Below are positions 56,449 to 64,000 of a stretch of 64,000 nucleotides of DNA, piece after piece (the first letter of the stretch is position 1; every line of letters starts with the position of its first letter). A program made the translations under genes and the position numbers. Location: positions 1-64,000 of the forward strand of contig CATQHW010000001.1 of assembly GCA_958296075.1 (NCBI GenBank), written 5' to 3'. The notes below the pieces were generated by a model. That model ran no database searches. It saw only the letters and a list, made by a program, of their open reading frames with translations, and was not told the DNA's origin. Origin of the DNA: an uncultured Spirochaetia bacterium. Lineage in GTDB: Bacteria; Spirochaetota; Spirochaetia; SZUA-6; Bin103.

Positions 56449-57741
56449 TCATCTTCCGAATACCCATCGGTCCAGGAAGTCGTTGCGGAACCTTCCTCGT
56501 GGGTCCAGCGCGCGGGCGGCGTCGCGGAAGCGCTGCATCGATGCTCCGTAGACGCGTTCCAGGTAGTCGCCCGAACAGGTGAACAGCTTGCCCCAGTGCG
56601 GTCGCGCGTCGTAGGGCGCGAGAGCCTCCTCCACCCGCGGCAGCACGGCGCGCACGGCCGGCCAGTCGTTCCGCCATGAGAAGTGAATCGCCAGCGAGTC
56701 GCGGTCGTGGAACGGACTCAGCCAGAGCCGGTCGGCGGCTACGGCGCGAATTTCGGTGAGCAGCAGCACCGGCCGGATGCCGGCACCCAGCGCGCTGACG
56801 GCCGCGATCGCCGCTGCGGCGTGCTCCCACGGCACGAAGTATTCGGTCTGCAGCTCGTTGCCCGAGGCGGGAACCCGATCGGCCCGAAAGTGGGGCAACC
56901 GCAGGTGCCACGGCCCCACGGAGCGCTGCTCGGTGCAGGCATCCACCGAGCCGGCGGGCAGCGGATGGCGGTCGCGCCCGGTGGGCGGTACGCCGAACAG
57001 CGGCTCCGCGCCCGTGAACTCCGGAGCCTGCGCGCCGTCCGCCACGACACGCTTCACCCAGACGTCCGCGCAGGGCGGATCCTCCCAGGCGGTGAACAGA
57101 CACACGCTGTAGGCGCGCGCCATCGTCGCCTCCAGCTCGGCGGCGATCGCGTCCAGCGGGATGCGCTCGTGGACGTACTGGACCATCGCGAACGCGGGCC
57201 GCAGCCTGAGCGTGAGCGCCGTCACCACGCCCAGCGCGCCCAGGCTTGCGGCGGCCGCCGGGAAGCCGTCGTCGCGCTGCGTGAGCGTGACCGGGTCGCC
57301 GTCCGCGGTGAGCAACTCCGTCGCATCGACCTGCGCCGCGAGGCATCCGCGGCGCCGCCCCGAGCCGTGCGTGGCGGTCGCGCAGGCGCCGGCCACGCTG
57401 ACGTGCGGCAATGAGGCCAGGTTGTCGAGCGCCCAACCGGCCGCGTGCAAGCGCGGGCACAGCTCGCCGTAGGTCCAGCCGCCGCTCACGCGCGCCCGGC
57501 GTCCGGCGGTGTCAACGTCGAGTCCGCGCGGCATGTCGGTCAGATCGATCAGGTCGCCGGAGGTGTCCGCCAAGCGGGTGAAGGAGTGAGCGGCTCCCAC
57601 GACCCGCACGCGTTGACTGCCCGCCAACGATCCCCGCAGCTCTTCCATGCTCCGCGGGCGGTGCAGCCGCCGCGGCCGGAAGCGGACATTCCCGGCCCAA
57701 TTGGCGGTCCCGGCCCAATTGCCGATCATGGGACCCAGCAC
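56449..57741 (-). CDS. FAD-dependent alditol/aldonolactone oxidase (VAO family)
   Basis: 430 residues (ATG 57741; ATG 57729 equally possible). FAD-binding PCMH domain: NWAGNVRFRPRRLHRP, VVGAAHSFTRLADTSGDL (flavin-linking histidine position) and VSVAGACATATHGSG. C-terminal D-arabinono-lactone-oxidase domain with ending RPHWGKLFTCSGDYLERVY. Alditol oxidases oxidise xylitol, sorbitol and similar to aldoses with H2O2 release. The repeated NWAGT/NWAGN at the start comes from a small tandem DNA duplication. It is back-to-back with pdxH, with only two bases between the starts. Confidence 0.85.
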   Translation of the reverse strand: MLGPMIGNWAGTANWAGNVRFRPRRLHRPRSMEELRGSLAGSQRVRVVGAAHSFTRLADTSGDLIDLTDMPRGLDVDTAGRRARVSGGWTYGELCPRLHAAGWALDNLASLPHVSVAGACATATHGSGRRRGCLAAQVDATELLTADGDPVTLTQRDDGFPAAAASLGALGVVTALTLRLRPAFAMVQYVHERIPLDAIAAELEATMARAYSVCLFTAWEDPPCADVWVKRVVADGAQAPEFTGAEPLFGVPPTGRDRHPLPAGSVDACTEQRSVGPWHLRLPHFRADRVPASGNELQTEYFVPWEHAAAAIAAVSALGAGIRPVLLLTEIRAVAADRLWLSPFHDRDSLAIHFSWRNDWPAVRAVLPRVEEALAPYDARPHWGKLFTCSGDYLERVYGASMQRFRDAARALDPRGRFRNDFLDRWVFGR

Positions 57742-57743
57742 CG

Positions 57744-58322
57744 ATGACGGCCGACCCTTTCGTGCTGTTCCTGCGCTGGCTGGCCGACGCGCGCGCTGCC
57801 GGTGCCGCGCTGCCGGAAGCGATGGCGCTGGCGACCGCGGACGCGGACGGCCGGCCCGACGCGCGCATGGTGATGCTGCACCGAAGCGGGCGAGACGGGC
57901 TGGTCTTCTTCACCGATCGGGACAGCGCGAAGGGGGAGCAGCTCCGCGCCAATCCGCGCGCCGCGCTGCTGAGTTACTGGCGAGAGCTGGGACGGCAGGT
58001 GCGCGCCAGCGGCGCGATCGAGGAGACCTCGCCGGCGGAGGACGACGGCGCGTTTCGCAGCCGTCCTCGGGACGCGCAGCTCGCCGTCGTGGCTTGGCGC
58101 CAGGGAGCGCGCATCGCCCCGGACGAGATGGAGAACGCCCTTCAGGCTGCCGAACGGCGGTTCCGAGGCGTCGACGTCGAGCGTCCCGCACGGTGGGGAG
58201 GCTACCGCCTGATTCCCGATCGTTTCGTCTTCTGGCAGGAACGTCCGCACCGCATGCATCGGCGCGCCGAGTACCGCCGCGCGGCGAACGGCGAATGGCG
58301 GCACCGCTTGCTCGCCCCTTGA
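57744..58322 (+). CDS. pdxH: pyridoxamine 5'-phosphate oxidase
   Basis: 192 residues. Makes pyridoxal 5'-phosphate from PNP/PMP with FMN. Features: MALATADADGRPDARMVMLH, GLVFFTDRDSAKGEQLRANP (FMN phosphate contact), ALLSYWRELGRQVRASG and the C-terminal ERPARWGGYRLIP ... RPHRMHRRAEYRR, normally ending in LAP as here. Length is slightly short of the E. coli enzyme but typical of bacterial forms. Possible promoter must lie inside the divergent oxidase gene. Confidence 0.92.
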   Translation: MTADPFVLFLRWLADARAAGAALPEAMALATADADGRPDARMVMLHRSGRDGLVFFTDRDSAKGEQLRANPRAALLSYWRELGRQVRASGAIEETSPAEDDGAFRSRPRDAQLAVVAWRQGARIAPDEMENALQAAERRFRGVDVERPARWGGYRLIPDRFVFWQERPHRMHRRAEYRRAANGEWRHRLLAP

Positions 58323-58469
58323 AGGAACGGCCCGCCCGCCCGCTCCGGTCTTCATGGTCGCCGGCGACCTGCGGCAAGCCCGATCGGCCGCAAGCGTCTC
58401 GCCGATCACCCCATCGCCCCTCCTCCGGATCACCTGCTCCACGCGCGCCGCATGGCATGCTGCCATGAA

Positions 58470-59669
58470 ATGACCGATCGGATCATCGTCGTCGGGGCCG
58501 GCATCTTCGGCGTTACCGCGGCGCTGGAGCTGCGCGCTCGTGGCCTGGCGGTAACGCTGCTGGACCGCGGACCGATTCCCGCGCCGCTGGCGGCCAGCAC
58601 CGACATCAGCAAGGTCGTGCGCATGGAGTACGGCCGCGACCGGGACTACATGGCGCTCATGGAGGCAGCCCGCGCGGGGTGGCTGAGCTGGAACGAGCGC
58701 TGGGAGGAAGACGGCACCGGGGCCCTCTATCACGAGACCGGCGTACTGATGGTCACCCGCGACGCCATGGCGCCCGGCGCCTTCGAGCACGACAGCTACC
58801 AGTCGCTCCGTGCGCGCGGCCACCGCCCCGAGCGGTTGGACGCAGCGGCGATCACGCACCGCTACCCCGCGTGGAGCACCGGGCGCTTCGTGGACGGTTT
58901 CTACCACCACAAGGGTGGCTACGCGGAGAGCGGCAAGGTGGTCGCCGCTCTGGCGGACCAAGCGCGCGCGGCGGGGATCACGGTCTCCGCAGGAGCCCGC
59001 GTGACGGCGCTGATAGAGGACGCGGGCCGCGTCCGCGGCGTGCACACCGACCGGGGGCGCACGCTCTGTGCCGACGGCGTCGTCGTGGCGGCCGGCGCGT
59101 GGGCCACCACGCTGCATCCGCCGCTGTCTCGTTCGATTCGGGCGAGCGGTCATCCGGTGTTCCATCTGCGTCCTGCCGACCCCGACCCCTTCAGGGCGGA
59201 TCGATTTCCGACGTTCACGGCCGACGTAGCGCGAACCGGCTACTACGGCTTTCCGGTCAACGCGCACGGGGTCGTCAAGATCGCCTCGCACGCGCTGGGG
59301 ATGCGGATCGATCCCGACGCGCCGCGGTCGGTGCCGGCGGGGGCGGAGCCGCGGCTCCGCCGGTTTCTCCGGGACACCGTTCCGGCACTGACCGACGCGC
59401 CCGTCGCCGCCACGCGTCTGTGTCTGTACGCCGACACCCAGGACGAGGATTTCTGGATCGCGCCCGATCCCGAGCGGGACGGTCTGACCGTGGCAGGAGG
59501 GGGCAGCGGCCACGGCTTCAAGTTCGCGCCGGTGCTCGGCCCGTTGATCGCCGACGCGGCGACCGGCGTGGACAACCCCGCGCTCGGCCGGTTTCGCTGG
59601 CGTCCCGAGGTGACCCTGGCGCACGGCACCGAGGCGGCCCGGTGCCACGTCCCCGGAGCCGGCGGCTGA
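58470..59669 (+). CDS. FAD-dependent oxidase, DAO/sarcosine-oxidase-like
   Basis: About 399 residues from ATG 58470 (an in-frame ATG at 58452 adds six residues). N-terminal dinucleotide loop IIVVGAGIFGVTAALEL, then RMEYGRDRDYM, a GGYAESGKVV substrate-domain strand, VVVAAGAWATTL, and the C-terminal FAD-closing TVAGGGSGHGFKFAPVLG. This is the monomeric sarcosine/N-methyl amino acid oxidase type, but the covalent-flavin cysteine (KxCxY-type, here TRLCLYADTQDEDF) is visible, supporting this subfamily. Substrate unknown. Confidence 0.87.
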   Translation: MTDRIIVVGAGIFGVTAALELRARGLAVTLLDRGPIPAPLAASTDISKVVRMEYGRDRDYMALMEAARAGWLSWNERWEEDGTGALYHETGVLMVTRDAMAPGAFEHDSYQSLRARGHRPERLDAAAITHRYPAWSTGRFVDGFYHHKGGYAESGKVVAALADQARAAGITVSAGARVTALIEDAGRVRGVHTDRGRTLCADGVVVAAGAWATTLHPPLSRSIRASGHPVFHLRPADPDPFRADRFPTFTADVARTGYYGFPVNAHGVVKIASHALGMRIDPDAPRSVPAGAEPRLRRFLRDTVPALTDAPVAATRLCLYADTQDEDFWIAPDPERDGLTVAGGGSGHGFKFAPVLGPLIADAATGVDNPALGRFRWRPEVTLAHGTEAARCHVPGAGG

Positions 59670-59712
59670 GCCGCGCGCCGCGACTCGGACTCCGCTGGCC
59701 GGCCGCCGGACC

Positions 59713-60873
59713 TCAGTCCAGCACGCGCCGCCCGGTCTCGTGCGCGCGCACCCACTCCCAGTCGATCTCGACCCCGAGGCCTGGTCCGGCCGGCACCGGC
59801 ACGTGGCCGCGGTCGTCGATCGCGTCGAGCGCGTCCGAGTAGTCGGCGTACAAACCGCCGTGCCGGACCGACGGCACCTTCGGATGCACCAGCCCCAGCT
59901 CGTAGTAGTTGGTGTTGCGGATCGCCGCCATGCACTGCCTTTGCGCGGGTCCGGGCCCGTGGAACTCGATGTCGATGCCGAGCGCTTCGGCCGCGTGCGC
60001 CAGCTTGATCACGCCGGTAATGCCGTCGTAGCCCACGTCCCCGCGCACGAAGTCGGTCGCGTCGGCCAGCGCGAAGTCGATGTGCGGCTCCAGGGTGCGC
60101 ACGTGCTCGGTCATCAACAGCGGGGTGCGGATGAGTTGGCGCAGCTTGCGGTGGGCAAACTGCGAGATGCCGCCGTCGCGGAACGGATCCTCGTACCAGT
60201 AGTACCGCGCGTCGTCGCAGGCGCGGCCGACCTTGACCGCGTCGGCGAAGGTACGCAGCTCGCACGCGGGATCCAGCATCAGGTCCATCACGTCCCCGAC
60301 CGCTCGGCGCACGGCCAGCACGTTGTCCACCTCGCGGCTCACCGGCCCCTGCCCCCAGCCGTGGATCTTGAACGCCGGGTAGCGCAGCTCCCGGCACTGC
60401 ACCGCGAAGTCCGCGAACGCCTCCGGGCTGTCCAGTCCGCCGTTCTCGTCACCGTGGTAGGTGGAGGCGTAACAGGGCACCGATTCCTTCCATCCGCCCA
60501 GCAGCCGGTAGATCGGCTGATCCAGTAGCCGCCCGGCCAAGTCCCAGAGGGCGATGTCCACCGGCGCCACGCCGATGCGGGCGGACTGGCGCTGGGCCCG
60601 CTTGATTTCGTCGTAGATCAGCTCGCGCTCCAGGGCGTTGCGGCCCTTGAGGAACGACCACAGACGCGGGATGACCGCGACGTCCACCGGCGCGAGCCCG
60701 GCGCAGGAGCCGCTGACGCCGGCGTCGGTATGGATGACCAGGATCGTGCCGCCGGCCTGCAGCCGGGCACCCGGCACGTACACCTGATTGAAGGTGTGGT
60801 AGTCGGTGCCCAGCTCGCGCTGTTCGTAGCTGAAGTCGATCAGCTCCAGTTTCGTGATGATCGGGTCGGCCAT
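59713..60873 (-). CDS. mandelate racemase/enolase-superfamily protein
   Basis: About 386 residues from ATG 60873 (ATG 60888 possible). Capping domain, then PAFKIHGWGQGP (K-x-H catalytic strand), metal ligands around LMLDPACEL, YYWYEDPFRDGG and LMTEHVRTLEP, ending with a hydrophobic IEFHGPGPAQRQC strand. The KxH motif distinguishes it from the dehydratase at 54140 and suggests a racemase or a different acid-sugar dehydratase. Operon with the SMP-30 gene upstream (33-base gap). Confidence 0.85.
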   Translation of the reverse strand: MADPIITKLELIDFSYEQRELGTDYHTFNQVYVPGARLQAGGTILVIHTDAGVSGSCAGLAPVDVAVIPRLWSFLKGRNALERELIYDEIKRAQRQSARIGVAPVDIALWDLAGRLLDQPIYRLLGGWKESVPCYASTYHGDENGGLDSPEAFADFAVQCRELRYPAFKIHGWGQGPVSREVDNVLAVRRAVGDVMDLMLDPACELRTFADAVKVGRACDDARYYWYEDPFRDGGISQFAHRKLRQLIRTPLLMTEHVRTLEPHIDFALADATDFVRGDVGYDGITGVIKLAHAAEALGIDIEFHGPGPAQRQCMAAIRNTNYYELGLVHPKVPSVRHGGLYADYSDALDAIDDRGHVPVPAGPGLGVEIDWEWVRAHETGRRVLD

Positions 60874-60906
60874 GAGCTCATGGAACACCGAACGCCGCGT
60901 ACTCGC

Positions 60907-61785
60907 CTACCCTCCGTATTCGAAGGCCGGCACGCCGCGCACGCCCGGGACCGCCCGGAACAGCGATCCGGCCAGCGGCTGTTCCGCCAGCTCGGCGGCG
61001 GACAACCGGAACGACGCGGAGGTGACGTAGAGATGATCCAGATGCGGGCCCCCGAAGGCGCACGAGGTCACGCACGTCACCGGCAGCTCGATCGTGGCAA
61101 GATGCTCGCCGGTCTCCGGGTGGTAGCGCTTCACGGCGCCGCCGCCGAACAGGGCGATCCACACCATGCCTTCGGCGTCGATGGTCATGCCGTCGAAGTG
61201 GCCGTCGCCGTCGTTGCGGACCGTCACCCGCTCGTTGGCGATCGCTCCGGTGTCCAGGTCGTAGTCGAAGGCGCGCACGTCGTTCTTCACCGTGTCGATG
61301 AAGTACATGGTGCGCGCGTCGGCGCTCCAGACGATGCCGTTGGAGATGCTGACGCGGCCAAGCTTGCGGGTGACCGCGCCGCCGGCGTCCAGGCAGTACA
61401 GCGCCCCCTGCTCCTGATCGCGCATGCCGTCGAACGCCATGGTGCCAGCCCACAGCCGGCCGGCCGGGTCGCACTTGCCGTCGTTGAAGCGGTTGCCGGG
61501 CAGGTCGGCCTCGGGGTCGGCGATCGGCGTCATCCGTTCGGTCTCCAGATCGAGGCGCGCGAATCCGTTGTGCAAGGCGACCACGACACCGCCCTTCGTC
61601 CGTGGTACAACGGTGCCGACGGCCTGCAGCAGGTTGATGCCGCGGTTCTGGCCTGTGGCCGGGTCGTAGACGAACAGCAGATGGCCCAGGATATCGACCC
61701 ACAGCAGGTATTGGCGGCGCGAATCCCAGATGGCGCCCTCGCCCACCAGACAGCGCCGATCGACGACCGTTTCGACATCACTCAT
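60907..61785 (-). CDS. SMP-30/gluconolactonase family protein
   Basis: 292 residues. Six-bladed propeller lactonase: VGEGAIWDSRRQYLLWVDI (metal glutamate), GNRFNDGKCDPAGRLWAGTM, SISNGIVWSADARTMYFIDT (metal Asn and Asp) and GMVWIALFGGG. It hydrolyses sugar lactones to acids, upstream of the dehydratases. Divergent from the ThuA gene with a 17-bp gap. Confidence 0.92.
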   Translation of the reverse strand: MSDVETVVDRRCLVGEGAIWDSRRQYLLWVDILGHLLFVYDPATGQNRGINLLQAVGTVVPRTKGGVVVALHNGFARLDLETERMTPIADPEADLPGNRFNDGKCDPAGRLWAGTMAFDGMRDQEQGALYCLDAGGAVTRKLGRVSISNGIVWSADARTMYFIDTVKNDVRAFDYDLDTGAIANERVTVRNDGDGHFDGMTIDAEGMVWIALFGGGAVKRYHPETGEHLATIELPVTCVTSCAFGGPHLDHLYVTSASFRLSAAELAEQPLAGSLFRAVPGVRGVPAFEYGG

Positions 61786-61802
61786 GACCGTGCCGTTATA
61801 GC

Positions 61803-62498
61803 ATGGCGAACGCGGGCGGCGCGGTGAACGCCGCGGCGAAGCGGGCGGCGCTCATCGTGCAGGGCGGCTGGGACGGTCACGAACCGCGCCGGGTGAGCAA
61901 GCTGTTCCGGCAGGTCCTGGAGCGCGAAGGCTTCGCGGTCACCGTCTCCGGCCGCCTGGAGTCTCTGGAGGACGCGGCGCTGCTCAGCCGGATCGACCTG
62001 CTGGTCCCGATCTGGACCATGGGTAAGATCGGCAGAGATCAGGTGGAGGGGGTCTCCGAAGCCGTGGCGGCCGGCACCGGCGTCGCCGGCTGCCACGGCG
62101 GCATGTGCGATGCGTTTCGCGACTCCACCCTGTGGCAGTTCATCACCGGCGGCAACTGGGTGGCGCACCCAGGCGGCGACGGGACCGAGTACACGGTCAA
62201 CGTCCGCGCCTCATCGAGCGGCATCACCGACGGCATCCGGGACTTCACGGTGCGCTCCGAGCAGTACTACCTGCACGTCGACCCGGCGGTCGAGGTGCTG
62301 GCCACCACGCGGTTCCCGGTCGCCGACGGCCCGCACGCCGCCAACGGCGCGGTCGACATGCCGGTGGTGTGGGCCAAGCGCTGGGGCGCCGGCCGCGTCT
62401 TCTACAACTCGCTCGGCCACCACGCCGACGTGATCGCCGCCCCCGCTCCGCTGGAGCTGATGCGGCGCGGCTTCCTGTGGGCGGCCGGCGGCCGCTAG
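61803..62498 (+). CDS. ThuA domain protein
   Basis: 231 residues. Glutamine-amidotransferase-like fold: ALIVQGGWDGHEPRRVS, GTGVAGCHGGMCDAFRDS and the C-terminal MPVVWAKRWGAGRVFYNSLGH motif. ThuA proteins take part in trehalose/sucrose utilisation and 3-keto sugar metabolism and usually neighbour Gfo/Idh/MocA oxidoreductases, as here (next gene starts five bases after the stop). Confidence 0.9.
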   Translation: MANAGGAVNAAAKRAALIVQGGWDGHEPRRVSKLFRQVLEREGFAVTVSGRLESLEDAALLSRIDLLVPIWTMGKIGRDQVEGVSEAVAAGTGVAGCHGGMCDAFRDSTLWQFITGGNWVAHPGGDGTEYTVNVRASSSGITDGIRDFTVRSEQYYLHVDPAVEVLATTRFPVADGPHAANGAVDMPVVWAKRWGAGRVFYNSLGHHADVIAAPAPLELMRRGFLWAAGGR

Positions 62499-62503
62499 CG
62501 TCC

Positions 62504-63916
62504 GTGGGCACCGCGCGCACCGGGCACGGCCCGCGCGTCGAGCCGGTCCGAATCGGCCTGATCGGCTGCGGGAAGATCAGCGCCGCCTACCTGCAGGCGG
62601 CGCCGTCCTATCCGGTGCTCGACATCGTCGCGTGCGCAGACATCGACCGGCCGGCCGCCGCGCGCGTCGCCGCCGAGTCCGGACTGCAGGCGATGGACGT
62701 GGATGCGCTGCTCGCGTGCGGCGACATCGAAGCGATCCTCAACCTGACCGTGCCGGCCGCGCACGCGCCGGTGAACCTGGCGGCGCTGCAGGCCGGCAAG
62801 CACGTCTATTGCGAAAAGCCCTTCGCGGTCGATCCCGCCGCCGGAGCGGCGGTCATGGCTGCCGCGCGCGAGCGCGGGCTGCGCGTCGGCAGCGCGCCCG
62901 ACACCTTCCTGGGCGCCGGTCACCAGACGGTGCGCGCGCTGGTCGACGCCGGCCGCATCGGCCGCGTGGTGGCGGCGACCGCGATCTGGTTGGGGCACGG
63001 GCACGAGGGCTGGCACCCCAGCCCCGCCTTCTATTACGCGCCCGGCGGCGGCCCGCACTTCGACATGGCGCCGTACTACCTGACGGCGCTGGTGCACGCC
63101 CTGGGGCCGGTGCGGGCGGTGACGGCCATGGCCGGGCGAGCGTTCGACACCCGTACCGTGGGCTCCGGTCCTGACGCCGGGACGACCGTGCCGGTGCAGG
63201 TGAGCACCCACCTGTCGGGCGCGATCGAGCTCGTCAGCGGCTGCATCGTCACCATCGCCCTGAGCTATGACGTGTGGCGGCACTCGAATCCGCGCTTCGA
63301 GTTGCACGGCACCGCGGGCAGCATATCCGCGCCCGACCCGAACGGCTTCGGCGGGCCGGTGCGGGTGGCCGACCCCGGCGCCGAATGGACGGAGGCGCCG
63401 TTGGGAGCCGGACCCACCCGGAACGCGCGCAGCATCGGCCTGGCCGACCTGTGCATCGGCCTGCGGACCGGCGCGCCGCACCGGTGCAACGGCGAGCTGG
63501 CGCAGCACGTCCTGGAAGTGATGGACGCCCTCGATCGGTCCGCCGAGCAGCGCTCTCAGGTCACCATCGACTCCCGGCCGGAACGCCCTGCCCCGCTCCC
63601 GGAACGCCCTGCCCCGCTCCCGGAAGGCCCTGCCTCGCTCCCGGAACGCCCTGCCCCCGCTCGGACCGATTGGCCTGAGCGTCTCCGGGAGCGCTCCCTA
63701 CCGCGACGAGCGCACGTCGTCGAGCCAGCGCCGCGCCTGAGCGGCGCCGCCGGTGAGGATCCCGTAGTCCCCGGTAGCCAGCACGAACAGGAACCCCTCC
63801 CGCAGGTACTGCTCGGCGGCCGGGCCGCCGGTGGCGATGCCGGGAAAGCGGCCCAGCTCCAGACAGATGTCACGGACCTGAAGCTGCATGCGCGCCTGCG
63901 CCGCCCGATCCACTGA
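62504..63916 (+). CDS. Gfo/Idh/MocA family oxidoreductase with disturbed C-terminus
   Basis: GTG 62504 opens about 470 codons; the first 360 are a normal family member: Rossmann motif VRIGLIGCGKISAAYLQ, catalytic CEKPFAVDP lysine, and HPSPAFYYAPGGGPHFDMAPYYL (metal/substrate face). It oxidises or reduces sugars with NAD(P). After VTIDSRP the frame runs into four 21-bp repeats encoding ERPAPLP and then into sequence antisense to the next gene. The fourth unit has an extra C near 63655; without it the frame would end near 63739. The true end is thus uncertain. Confidence 0.85.
   Translation: MGTARTGHGPRVEPVRIGLIGCGKISAAYLQAAPSYPVLDIVACADIDRPAAARVAAESGLQAMDVDALLACGDIEAILNLTVPAAHAPVNLAALQAGKHVYCEKPFAVDPAAGAAVMAAARERGLRVGSAPDTFLGAGHQTVRALVDAGRIGRVVAATAIWLGHGHEGWHPSPAFYYAPGGGPHFDMAPYYLTALVHALGPVRAVTAMAGRAFDTRTVGSGPDAGTTVPVQVSTHLSGAIELVSGCIVTIALSYDVWRHSNPRFELHGTAGSISAPDPNGFGGPVRVADPGAEWTEAPLGAGPTRNARSIGLADLCIGLRTGAPHRCNGELAQHVLEVMDALDRSAEQRSQVTIDSRPERPAPLPERPAPLPEGPASLPERPAPARTDWPERLRERSLPRRAHVVEPAPRLSGAAGEDPVVPGSQHEQEPLPQVLLGGRAAGGDAGKAAQLQTDVTDLKLHARLRRPIH
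63581..63664 (+). repeat. four tandem 21-bp repeats at the end of the oxidoreductase gene
   Basis: Units begin at 63581, 63602, 63623 and 63644 with the pattern GAACGCCCTGCCCCGCTCCC. The third has two substitutions and the fourth an additional C followed by divergence. Encodes a Pro-rich ERPAPLP tail. Likely slippage-prone. Confidence 0.85.
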
Positions 63917-64000
63917 CGGGCCGAGGGAGTTGCCCAGGTCGGCCGGTCCGATCATGCAGCCGTCCACGCCGTCCACGGACAGGATCTCCCGCGCCGCCTC
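63698..64000 (-). CDS. HpcH/HpaI aldolase family protein, 5'-partial at window end
   Basis: The last 101 codons of a gene that begins beyond the window. EAAREILSVDGVDGCMIGPA, then DLGNSLG and GFLFVLATGDYGIL are the C-terminal barrel strands of the 2-keto-3-deoxy acid aldolases (HpaI, GarL, RhmA), including the conserved IGPADL motif. It splits a keto-deoxy sugar acid to pyruvate and an aldehyde, a fitting end point for the dehydratases in this region. Its 3' end overlaps the run-on tail of the oxidoreductase on the opposite strand. Confidence 0.85.
   Translation of the reverse strand, partial: EAAREILSVDGVDGCMIGPADLGNSLGPSVDRAAQARMQLQVRDICLELGRFPGIATGGPAAEQYLREGFLFVLATGDYGILTGGAAQARRWLDDVRSSR

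Noticed and set aside
63581..63664. CRISPR or regulatory repeat array
   Set aside because: Units are contiguous with no spacers and encode an in-frame Pro-rich peptide.

Overview
The window is GC-rich bacterial DNA (no eukaryotic or viral signature, no rRNA, tRNA or CRISPR array seen). The mix of LplB/LplC-type sugar permeases with large secreted binding proteins, phytanoyl-CoA-dioxygenase-like enzymes, sialidase-type propellers, enolase-superfamily dehydratases, Gfo/Idh/MocA and ThuA proteins fits a heterotrophic bacterium that scavenges glycans and sugar acids. The leader style of the binding proteins suggests a Spirochaetota-like lineage, but this is an inference and no marker gene confirms it. 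Many genes carry single-base slips in short homopolymers, so some frameshifts may be assembly errors.

Layout. 1-5590: an ABC sugar importer (two permeases, binding protein) followed by a PhyH-type dioxygenase and a sialidase-like propeller. 5651-10661: GH3 beta-glucosidase with a downstream DUF262 protein, divergent from a propeller protein. 10679-15488: a second importer on the minus strand, divergent from a second PhyH enzyme. 15510-17644: a broken AAA ATPase and a second sialidase-like protein. 17645-21362: a mobile island with an Rpn/YhgA-type nuclease, its half-duplicate and two IS630 copies, flanked by 54-bp direct repeats. 21349-22266: aldose epimerase.

22355-29042 is the most unusual part: a wrecked diversity-generating retroelement (DGR). 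It holds a reverse-transcriptase remnant with DGR-type motifs, an Asn-codon-rich template-repeat-like segment directly behind it, a second copy of that segment in an inverted duplication, two copies (one broken) of a clan AA aspartic-protease gene, a HicB antitoxin, a nuclease-like gene fused to the first codons of hicA, a caspase-like gene fragment and an ISAs1 remnant. Within it sits an apparently intact AAA ATPase / DUF4276 pair.

28960-41971: a DUF1932 dehydrogenase, paired ABC exporter half-transporters, apt, a second ATPase plus PD-(D/E)XK pair, a broken AAA ATPase, mtnN, a fused TPP-dependent E1 and a zinc alcohol dehydrogenase. 42061-47191: a complete branched-chain-type importer. 47230-51478: ceramidase-like protein, PfkB kinase, amidohydrolase, MBL hydrolase. 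51569-53147: hipBA. 53243-64000: PhyH enzyme, two enolase-superfamily dehydratases, alditol-oxidase-like flavoprotein, pdxH, DAO oxidase, SMP-30, ThuA, Gfo/Idh/MocA and a partial HpcH/HpaI aldolase, a set consistent with sugar-acid catabolism.

A recurring regulatory theme is a perfect inverted repeat directly after each of the three transporter binding-protein genes, which would let the binding protein be made in excess over the permease or ATPase genes downstream.
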